Part shown: one piece after another, positions 1 to 5,090 of the stretch
How the letters are laid out: each line of letters starts with the position of its first letter
How positions within the stretch are numbered: position 1 is the stretch's first letter
Assembly (NCBI GenBank): GCA_903868655.1
Contig: CAIPWG010000129.1
Span: 1 to 5,090 of the forward strand
Direction: 5' to 3'
Source of the DNA: an uncultured Sphingomonadales bacterium
GTDB taxonomy: Bacteria > Pseudomonadota > Alphaproteobacteria > Sphingomonadales > Sphingomonadaceae
DNA length: 5,090 nucleotides
Program-made: the position numbers and the translations under genes
Notes under the pieces: generated by a model
The model's input: only the letters and a program-made list of their open reading frames with translations
Told to the model about the DNA's origin: nothing
The model's database searches: none

Positions 1-617
1 GAATACTCCCGGTTGCCCAGCACTGTTGCCAGCACTGCGATCAGCAGTGCCGCCGCGCCCGCATAAAAGCTGATCCGGACGGTATCGGGAATCAGGCCTG
101 CCGCAGCGACATTGGCAATCCCGCATTGCGACAAGACATAGGGAAATATCGACCCGACCACTGCGCCCGCGCCAATGAAGGCGGTTTGCACGGCATAACC
201 TGCCGCATGTTGATCGGAATTCAGACTGTCGCCGACAAACGCGCGAAACGGCTCCATCGCGACATTCATGCTGGCATCGAGCATCCACAGCAACAGCGCC
301 GCCGCCAGCAGGCCATGCGCTTGCGGCATCCCCACCAGCGCCAGTGCGGCCAGCACAGCGCCTGCCAGAAAATAGGGACGCCGCCGCCCGAACCGGCCCA
401 GCCAGGTCCGATCCGACAAGTGACCAATCACCGGTTGTACCAGCAATCCGGTCAGTGGGGCGGCCACCCACAAGGCAGACAGGTCATCGACGCTGCTGCC
501 CAGCGACTGAAACACGCGGCTCATATTGGCGTTTTGCAACGCAAACCCGATCTGGATTCCGAAAAAGCCTACGCTGATCCGGCACAGGCCCCAAAATGAC
601 CGCCGCGGCTTTTCCAT
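1..617 (-). CDS. MFS sugar:proton symporter, SLC45/GPH-like (partial, N-terminal half)
   Basis: Inner-membrane transporter of the major facilitator superfamily, probably importing a di- or oligosaccharide with protons. The gene starts at ATG 617-615 and stays open to the left edge, giving 205 complete codons; the C-terminal half lies outside the window. The start is supported by a GGAG Shine-Dalgarno element (628-625) 7 nt upstream. Hydrophobic segments lie at about residues 12-30, 46-68, 81-98, 101-117, 140-162 and 184-200, so six membrane helices are present. The MFS motif A sits between helices 2 and 3 as GHLSDRTW followed by GRRRPY (residues 65-82). The stretches FFGIQIGFALQNAN (18-31), AAPLTGLLVQP (52-62) and MEPFRAFVGD (121-130) are typical of bacterial relatives of plant and animal SLC45 sucrose transporters, including MalY-like proteins. 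Family assignment is firm; substrate (sucrose, maltose or another alpha-glucoside) is inferred. It lies on the same strand as the repressor gene, 197 bp downstream of it. Confidence 0.9.
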   Translation of the reverse strand, partial: MEKPRRSFWGLCRISVGFFGIQIGFALQNANMSRVFQSLGSSVDDLSALWVAAPLTGLLVQPVIGHLSDRTWLGRFGRRRPYFLAGAVLAALALVGMPQAHGLLAAALLLWMLDASMNVAMEPFRAFVGDSLNSDQHAAGYAVQTAFIGAGAVVGSIFPYVLSQCGIANVAAAGLIPDTVRISFYAGAAALLIAVLATVLGNREY

Positions 618-664
618 GTGGTCTCTCCCCCGGGTGCGCATCGCACAACCCTGCAAACTTCATC

Positions 665-685
665 ACCCCGGACTGGAACCGGGGT
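665..685. repeat. Inverted repeat in the transporter leader (7-bp stem)
   Basis: Seven bases at 665-671 (ACCCCGG) pair perfectly with 679-685 (CCGGGGT) around a 7-nt loop. It starts 48 bp upstream of the transporter start codon and directly abuts the next hairpin at 686-719. No T-run follows on either strand, so it does not look like a classical intrinsic terminator. It would lie in the 5' leader of the transporter mRNA if transcription starts upstream. Confidence 0.6.
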
Positions 686-719
686 CCCGCTGATGCTGCT
701 TACTGGCATAATCAGCGGG
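686..719. repeat. Inverted repeat between repressor and transporter genes (9-bp stem)
   Basis: CCCGCTGAT (686-694) is the exact reverse complement of ATCAGCGGG (711-719), with a 16-nt loop. It is the longest perfect stem in the gap between the repressor stop and the transporter start. It could be a weak or factor-assisted terminator for the repressor gene, a leader structure of the transporter mRNA, or a protein-binding site. No T-tract follows it on either strand, which argues against a standard intrinsic terminator. Confidence 0.6.
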
Positions 720-735
720 CCTGGCACCTGATCAA
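708..735 (-). promoter_or_regulatory. Candidate sigma-70 promoter for the transporter gene
   Basis: On the minus strand TTGATC (735-730) is followed after 16 bp by GATTAT (713-708); each hexamer matches the consensus at 4 of 6 positions. If used, it gives a leader of roughly 80-90 nt before the transporter start, containing the 665-685 hairpin and part of the 686-719 one. The -10 element overlaps the right arm of the 686-719 repeat, so a protein bound there could block it. This is a pattern match only and could easily be chance. Confidence 0.25.
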
Positions 736-753
736 ATACAGAGTGGTGCCGGG
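720..753. repeat. Inverted repeat downstream of the repressor gene
   Basis: GGCACC (723-728) pairs with GGTGCC (745-750) around a 16-nt loop. In a plus-strand transcript the stem extends to 9 bp through a T-G wobble and two further C-G pairs (720-722 with 751-753). In the minus-strand transcript the extension contains a C-A mismatch. It is the third hairpin in a continuous series covering 665-753 and is the first one met by transcription leaving the repressor gene. No T-tract follows. Confidence 0.45.
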
Positions 754-814
754 ATCGAGGGTGAAGCACGCTCAATCCTTGCCCACAACGGTCTTGCATA
801 CGAATACCAGGCAA

Positions 815-1843
815 TCAGACGGCGCACCGCGTGGATTGTCGCACGATCAGGCGTGGTGAAAGCACCGCGTTCTGCATATCCTGGCCCTTGATCTGGGCAA
901 TCAAGCCTTCGACCAACAGCGATCCCGCGCGGGTGGCATCTTGCGCCACAGTGGTCAGCGGAGGGTGGGTAAAGGCTGCCAACGGAATGTCGTCAAACCC
1001 AACCAGCCCGATATCACCGGGGATCGACAAGCCGGCCTCTTCAAAGGCGCGCATCGCGCCAATCGCAATCAGATCACACGCTGCAAATACAGCATCGAAC
1101 GGCTTGCCTTGCGCCAGAAGCGCGCGCGCCGCGATATATCCCGCGGTGTCGGTTGTAACCGCGCTGATCACCAAAGCAGGATCGGGCGTAATACCCGCAT
1201 CGACCATGGCATCGCACGCGCCGCGATAGCGATCTTCGATTTCTGGCGCATGGCTCGACGCCTCACCCAGAAAGGCGATCCGGCGATAGCCGCGCGATAT
1301 CAGGTGATTGGCGGCAAGCTTGCCACCCAAACGGTTGTCGCACCCGATCGTCATGCCCGGTGCGTCGGCAGTTACCGAGCCCCAGCGGACATAGCGCGTG
1401 CCTTCGTCTTCCAGTTGCGCCAAGCGCTCGCGATATGTCTCGTAATCGCCATAGCCGAGCAGCATAATTCCATCAGCCTTGCGGCTATATTCGTAATCGA
1501 CGTGCAGATTGCGCGAAAACTGCTGAAACGAGGTCAGCAAGTCATAACCATGCTGCGCACAAGTGCGCGCAATGGACCCCAACATCGCCAGGAAAAACGG
1601 GTTGATATGCGATTCATCAGGGGTCGGATCTTCGAAAAACAGCAGAGCCAGCGTATTGGTCGTGCGCGACCGCAGCCGCGAGGCATTGCGGTCGACGGCA
1701 TAATTCAACTGTGCCGCAATCGCCTCAATCCGCAAACGCGTAGCCTCGCTTACCGAAGGATGCCCGCGCAATGCGCGTGATACAGTCGGCTGTGAAACAC
1801 CCGCACGCTGGGCGATGTCAAATGACGTCGGCTTGAAACTCAT
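815..1843 (-). CDS. LacI-family transcriptional repressor (carbohydrate-responsive)
   Basis: DNA-binding repressor expected to leave its operators when a sugar binds. The 342-residue product has the family's usual length. An N-terminal helix-turn-helix occupies about residues 7-26 (TSFDIAQRAGVSQPTVSRAL), followed by the third helix and the hinge NASRLRS (53-59), whose Leu57 matches the hinge leucine that LacI proteins insert into the operator centre. The periplasmic-binding-protein-like effector domain follows (about 64-342), with the C-terminal signature VGFDDIPLA (281-289) and HPPLTTV (293-299). ATG at 1843 is chosen because the DNA-binding domain begins there and an AAGGA (1859-1855) lies 11 nt upstream. 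A longer in-frame reading from 1963 would add 40 residues of non-family sequence, has no visible ribosome site and would begin inside a palindrome. The gene is divergent from the receptor gene and shares its control region, so autoregulation and control of the receptor are likely (inference). The sugar effector is unknown. Confidence 0.93.
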   Translation of the reverse strand: MSFKPTSFDIAQRAGVSQPTVSRALRGHPSVSEATRLRIEAIAAQLNYAVDRNASRLRSRTTNTLALLFFEDPTPDESHINPFFLAMLGSIARTCAQHGYDLLTSFQQFSRNLHVDYEYSRKADGIMLLGYGDYETYRERLAQLEDEGTRYVRWGSVTADAPGMTIGCDNRLGGKLAANHLISRGYRRIAFLGEASSHAPEIEDRYRGACDAMVDAGITPDPALVISAVTTDTAGYIAARALLAQGKPFDAVFAACDLIAIGAMRAFEEAGLSIPGDIGLVGFDDIPLAAFTHPPLTTVAQDATRAGSLLVEGLIAQIKGQDMQNAVLSPRLIVRQSTRCAV

Positions 1844-1948
1844 CCCTGTCGCGGTCCTTCTCGCCGCCTGTTTTGTTCTGCGCACTGCGATTAGCAGGCT
1901 CGCGCACGATCGGAAAGCCTTCGTTGGCGAACCAGTTCCACCCGGTGC

Positions 1949-1962
1949 TGCAGCATGCTGCA
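1949..1962. promoter_or_regulatory. Perfect 14-bp palindrome, candidate operator A
   Basis: TGCAGCATGCTGCA is its own reverse complement. It overlaps a second 10-bp palindrome TGCTGCAGCA (1946-1955), so TGCTGCA occurs twice, 10 bp apart (1946-1952 and 1956-1962). It lies in the divergent control region, 106 bp upstream of the repressor start. Its centre is exactly 21 bp from that of the 1971-1982 palindrome. Its central step is A-T, not the C-G usual for LacI-family operators, so its reader is less certain. A GATAAT motif (1967-1962, minus strand) at its edge could be a -10 element for the repressor gene, but no convincing -35 was found. Confidence 0.5.
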
Positions 1963-1970
1963 TTATCGTA

Positions 1971-1982
1971 ACATACGTATGT
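1971..1982. promoter_or_regulatory. Perfect 12-bp palindrome, candidate LacI-type operator B
   Basis: ACATACGTATGT is perfectly self-complementary and centred on a CpG step (1976-1977). LacI-family proteins generally favour palindromes with a central CpG, where the hinge leucines insert, so this is the better candidate site for the adjacent repressor. It lies between the two divergent genes, 127 bp upstream of the repressor start and 141 bp upstream of the receptor start. Binding here could act on both promoters. The link to this repressor is inferred. Confidence 0.55.
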
Positions 1983-2073
1983 CGATTTCTTTACCCAGTG
2001 CCCCCCGAGGGCGCAAAGCAAACCAACGGTGTCGTGGTGGGGCAAATTCTGTGACGAAGGCCACCGCACGACC

Positions 2074-2088
2074 GAGTTTTTGAAACTC
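2074..2088 (+). repeat. Small hairpin in the receptor leader
   Basis: GAGTTT (2074-2079) pairs with AAACTC (2083-2088) around a 3-nt loop, ending 35 bp before the receptor start codon. It is short and may only shape the 5' leader of the mRNA. No T-run follows, so it is not a terminator. Confidence 0.35.
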
Positions 2089-2112
2089 CGAGATGCGCCA
2101 AGCGCACCGGCA

Positions 2113-2118
2113 GGGAGG
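2113..2118 (+). promoter_or_regulatory. Strong Shine-Dalgarno site of the receptor gene
   Basis: GGGAGG lies 5 nt before ATG 2124, in an AGGGAGGGTGA context with extensive complementarity to the 16S rRNA 3' end. It fixes the start of the receptor and suggests efficient translation, as expected for an abundant outer-membrane protein. Confidence 0.8.
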
Positions 2119-2123
2119 GTGAC

Positions 2124-5012
2124 ATGACCAAGCGAAATTCGAGCTTTGGCTCGACGGCTTTGTGCAAGCAGATTTTGTTGACGGGTGTTGCGGCGGTCGC
2201 CGTGACCGGCTTTTCGCCAGCGATGGCCCAATCGACCGCCACACCGGCCGCAAAACCGGCTGACGCTGACAATGCGCCGATCGTGATCAGCGGCTATGCC
2301 CGTTCAATCACCAACGCCAACCGGATCAAGGAACTGTCGGTCTCGGTGGTCGAAGCGATTTCGGCCGAAGACGTGGGCAAATTGCCCGACGTATCGATTG
2401 CCGACGCGCTGTCACGCCTGCCAGGTCTTGCGGTGCAACAGGCTTCGGGTCGCGCCAAATATCTGTCGATCCGCGGCTTTGGCCCCGACTACACGACAGC
2501 GACGCTCAATGGCCGTCTGGTGGCCACTGTCGATGACAACCGGCGTTTCGACTATGGCCAGTATCCGGGCGACCTGTTTCAGGAAATCGACGTCATCAAG
2601 ACGCCTTCGGCCGACTTGCTGAATGCTGGCCTTGCCGGCACAGTTGATCTCAAGACTTATGACCCGCTGAAAACCAAGAAGACTTTCAGTGTTAACGTTC
2701 AGGGTTCGCTGGGCCAGTACAAATCGCTCAATCCTGAAGCTTCGAACACCGGGTACAAAGTTTCGGCCGTTTATATCGACAAGTTCGCCGACAACACGAT
2801 TGGTGTCTCGCTTGGGTTTTCCGCAATCAAGGACACCACGCAGGATTACCACTGGGCAACTGGAGGCGGCAGCGGCAACTATAATGGCCCGCCCTACGGC
2901 GATGGTACAGCGGCCAATCCTGGCCTGATCGGCCCGAACGATATTCAGAACTACGCCAACACCAATACCCTCTATCGCCAGTCCGGCTTTGGCCATGTGG
3001 TCTATCGTCCGAGCGATGCGTTCGAAATGTCGGTTGACGCGCTCTACACCCAGTCCAAGACCCGCGAATACTCGCGCGGCTGGGAAATGCCGCTGGCAAG
3101 CTGGAGCCAGGACACCAAAGTCGCCGGTTCGGAAATCGGCAGCAACGGTTATGTCCAGTCGGTACAGTGGAAGGTGAACCCGGTCCTGCGCAACGACTTC
3201 AACACGTCAGATGCAGACACGCTGGCGATTGGTTGGAATGCCAAAGCCAAACTCACCGATACCGTCAAGCTGGTGCTTGACGCAAACTATTCGCACGCTC
3301 ATCGCCATGATAACACATATGAAATCTATGGCGGCACGTCTTATCAAAACAATACCAACCCGGCGTTGGCGAACATCACTCGTCAGCCCGACGGAACATA
3401 TGGCGTAAACATCTCGGGCGCCAACTACGCCGATCCGACGCAAGTCTCGCTCACCGATCCGCAAGGCTGGGGCCAGGTTGGTTTCAACAACATCCCTGAC
3501 TTCACCGACACCATCAAGGGTCTGCGCGGCGAACTGCTTGGTGATCTGAGTGGTGGGTTCTTCAAGAGCTGGGAAGTTGGCGCCAACTACAGCGACGAGA
3601 AGAAAGTCTCGGCTTATTCGGGTTACTTCATCTGCTTGCCAGGCGCGGCCGGCACAACCTCGGTTGGCAATTGCGGCCCTTATCCGGGCACGAACGGCGG
3701 GCCCAACAGCGTCGCAATTCCCAAGTCGATCGTCACCGGATCGGTATCGCCCTATGCGGTAACCGGGACAAATATCATTGCGGTCGATATTCTCGCTGCG
3801 CAAAGCCTGCTGCGCACAGCTCCGCAATATCTATCGAACGATCTGGCGCGTGACTGGACTGTTCGTGAGCGGATCCTGACAGGTTATGGCCAAGTCAACT
3901 GGGACAGCACGATGGGCACAGTGCGCGCTCGCGGTAACCTTGGTGCACAACTGATCCACACAAATCAGGGCTCGGACGGCTATGGTTCGCAACCCAACAA
4001 CACCGCCAGCGTGAATCACGCTTCGACCAACTACACATATTTCCTGCCCAGCCTGAACACCAGTTTCGAGGTCGGACCAGGCACTTTCGTACGCTTCGGT
4101 GCGAGCAGGACGATTGCACGGGCCAAACTCGACAACGAAAACGCATCATTCTCGGTCAACTATTGCGGGGCCCAGGGATGCGGTAGCAACCAGCTGATCG
4201 GCGGCAAAATTCCGCTGATCAACGGCTCGGGCGGCAATCCTTACATACGGCCATATTTCTCAGACAACGTCGACGTGTCGTTGGAGAAGTATTTTGCCCA
4301 CGATCAGGGCAAGATCGCCATTGCCGGATACTACAAGCACATCAGCAATTTCGCGACGCAAAACCAGAACCTCAACACCGGCAACATCAACAACCAGGGT
4401 CCGGTATCGAGTACAACATATGCGTATGATTTCTCTGCCTATTCCTATCTGGTGACCAACCCGGCACAGTTGGCTTCCGGATCGGGATTCACGACCCAAG
4501 GCTATGCTTCGGGCCCGATCAACGATGGTTCAGGCGATGTCTACGGCTTCGAAGTCAGCGCTGTTCTGCCGTTGAAAGTGCTTACCCCGGCGCTCGATGG
4601 ATTTGGCCTGGTTGGCAACTACGCCAATACGTCGAGCAAGATAAAGTTCTCAAACGGCAGCGCGATCACTCTGCCCGGCCTTTCGAAAGATGTTTATCAG
4701 GCACAACTCTATTACGAAAAATATGGCTTCAATGGCCGCATTTCGTTCACCCATCGCGGCCAATATCTGGGTGATTACCAACTGTTCAGCGCGCAGGTCT
4801 ATGCCAACGAAACAAAGGCGCAATCGACGCTTGATGCGCAGATCGGTTATGATTTCAAGTCCGGTCCACTCAATGGTCTGTCGGTTTACGTCCAAGGCCA
4901 CAACCTGACGAACTCGAAGACCTTGTCCTATGTGAACAACGATCCGAACGAAACCAACATCCGCGACCAGTATGGCTCTGCATACCTCGCTGGCATGACG
5001 TTCAAGTTCTGA
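2124..5012 (+). CDS. TonB-dependent outer-membrane receptor (TIGR01782-like, carbohydrate type)
   Basis: Energy-coupled outer-membrane transporter driven by TonB-ExbBD, probably taking up an oligosaccharide. The 962-residue product is complete. It begins with a signal peptide: basic start (Lys3, Arg4), hydrophobic core about 17-30, and an AMA-Q cleavage site after residue 35. A TonB-box-like PIVISG lies at 52-57, close to the mature N-terminus. No extra N-terminal signalling (STN) domain is present, so it should be a plain transporter without its own sigma/anti-sigma pathway. The plug spans about 70-178, with SVVEAISAEDVGKLPD (74-89), LSRLPG (96-101), IRGFGP (116-121), TLNGR (127-131) and GLAGTVDLKT (169-178), all typical of the Xanthomonas/Caulobacter receptor group. 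The rest is a beta-barrel with long loops, ending in aromatic FKF, the expected signal for the BAM insertion machinery. Cys504/Cys517 and Cys681/Cys686 are the only cysteines in the mature protein. It is divergent from the LacI-type repressor, which implies sugar induction; substrate is inferred from neighbours only. Confidence 0.96.
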   Translation: MTKRNSSFGSTALCKQILLTGVAAVAVTGFSPAMAQSTATPAAKPADADNAPIVISGYARSITNANRIKELSVSVVEAISAEDVGKLPDVSIADALSRLPGLAVQQASGRAKYLSIRGFGPDYTTATLNGRLVATVDDNRRFDYGQYPGDLFQEIDVIKTPSADLLNAGLAGTVDLKTYDPLKTKKTFSVNVQGSLGQYKSLNPEASNTGYKVSAVYIDKFADNTIGVSLGFSAIKDTTQDYHWATGGGSGNYNGPPYGDGTAANPGLIGPNDIQNYANTNTLYRQSGFGHVVYRPSDAFEMSVDALYTQSKTREYSRGWEMPLASWSQDTKVAGSEIGSNGYVQSVQWKVNPVLRNDFNTSDADTLAIGWNAKAKLTDTVKLVLDANYSHAHRHDNTYEIYGGTSYQNNTNPALANITRQPDGTYGVNISGANYADPTQVSLTDPQGWGQVGFNNIPDFTDTIKGLRGELLGDLSGGFFKSWEVGANYSDEKKVSAYSGYFICLPGAAGTTSVGNCGPYPGTNGGPNSVAIPKSIVTGSVSPYAVTGTNIIAVDILAAQSLLRTAPQYLSNDLARDWTVRERILTGYGQVNWDSTMGTVRARGNLGAQLIHTNQGSDGYGSQPNNTASVNHASTNYTYFLPSLNTSFEVGPGTFVRFGASRTIARAKLDNENASFSVNYCGAQGCGSNQLIGGKIPLINGSGGNPYIRPYFSDNVDVSLEKYFAHDQGKIAIAGYYKHISNFATQNQNLNTGNINNQGPVSSTTYAYDFSAYSYLVTNPAQLASGSGFTTQGYASGPINDGSGDVYGFEVSAVLPLKVLTPALDGFGLVGNYANTSSKIKFSNGSAITLPGLSKDVYQAQLYYEKYGFNGRISFTHRGQYLGDYQLFSAQVYANETKAQSTLDAQIGYDFKSGPLNGLSVYVQGHNLTNSKTLSYVNNDPNETNIRDQYGSAYLAGMTFKF

Positions 5013-5033
5013 TCCAGATTGCCTAAACCCTCT

Positions 5034-5066
5034 CGACCGTGGTCTGGCTTTGCCAGTCCACGGTCG
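5034..5066 (+). terminator. Likely transcription terminator of the receptor gene
   Basis: A long hairpin begins 21 bp after the receptor stop. CGACCGTGG (5034-5042) pairs with CCACGGTCG (5058-5066); after one T-T mismatch, CTGGC (5044-5048) pairs with GCCAG (5052-5056) around a TTT loop. That makes 14 pairs in all. The following bases (TCTGGTATCTG) are only moderately T-rich, so termination may be inefficient or the hairpin may mainly protect the mRNA 3' end. This suggests the receptor is transcribed alone or with partial read-through to whatever lies right of the window. Confidence 0.75.
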
Positions 5067-5090
5067 TCTGGTATCTGTGAGCGCACATGA

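Noticed and set aside
126..599. Plus-strand open frame of 157 codons near the left edge
   Set aside because: It is antisense to the MFS transporter, whose minus-strand translation has clear family motifs. The plus-strand product is rich in His/Gln/Arg and has no domain.
941..1780. Plus-strand open frame of 279 codons opposite the repressor gene
   Set aside because: It is wholly antisense to a well-supported LacI-family gene, its translation shows no recognisable domain, and its composition (Arg/Ala/Gln-rich) is that of a shadow frame.
1844..1963. N-terminal extension of the repressor by 40 residues from ATG 1963
   Set aside because: The extension lacks a ribosome site, begins inside the 1949-1962 palindrome and precedes a normal LacI-family N-terminus at 1843.
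1946..1974. Sigma-70 promoter for the receptor with -10 TAACAT (1969-1974)
   Set aside because: The matching -35 position reads TGCTGC, which is far from consensus; the receptor promoter cannot be placed from sequence alone.
1818..2272. Several overlapping minus-strand open frames across the repressor-receptor gap
   Set aside because: They overlap each other, the receptor's signal-peptide region and the start of the repressor, have no recognisable domains, and would cover the operator-like palindromes.
3207..3827. Minus-strand open frame of 206 codons inside the receptor gene (and a similar one at 2412-2996)
   Set aside because: Both are antisense to continuous TonB-receptor coding sequence and show no family motif; they reflect codon bias in the receptor gene.
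5077..5090. GTG or ATG near the right edge as the start of a downstream gene
   Set aside because: No Shine-Dalgarno element precedes the GTG and only a few codons are visible, so no gene can be supported.

Overview
The window looks like a carbohydrate-uptake locus from an alphaproteobacterium, most likely a sphingomonad (Novosphingobium/Sphingomonas type) or a relative of Caulobacter. The evidence is moderately high GC, a large TonB-dependent receptor of the Xanthomonas/Caulobacter type (TIGR01782-like plug sequence), an SLC45-like sugar:proton symporter and a LacI-type repressor whose helix-turn-helix is of the SQPTVSRALRG type. No mobile element, tRNA, rRNA or CRISPR array was seen.

Layout: positions 1-617 (minus) hold the N-terminal half of an MFS sugar transporter that runs off the left edge. 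Positions 618-814 are a non-coding gap packed with three consecutive inverted repeats and a possible minus-strand promoter. Positions 815-1843 (minus) encode a 342-residue LacI-family repressor. Positions 1844-2123 are a divergent control region with two perfect palindromes (1949-1962 and 1971-1982) whose centres lie exactly 21 bp apart, plus a small hairpin and a strong Shine-Dalgarno site. Positions 2124-5012 (plus) encode a complete 962-residue TonB-dependent outer-membrane receptor, followed by a long hairpin (5034-5066) that is a likely terminator. Nothing can be called in the last 24 bases.

How the parts fit (inference): the receptor would bring an oligosaccharide across the outer membrane using TonB-ExbBD energy, and the symporter would carry the sugar, or a product of it, across the inner membrane. 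The LacI-type protein would repress the receptor, itself and perhaps the symporter until the sugar is present. SLC45-like MFS proteins generally take alpha-glucosides such as sucrose or maltose. The three-gene set resembles the malA-malI-malY maltodextrin module described for Caulobacter crescentus. The substrate cannot be read from this sequence alone.

The gene content is ordinary for this group. The most notable signals are regulatory: the twin palindromes with helical phasing, and the run of hairpins ahead of the transporter gene.
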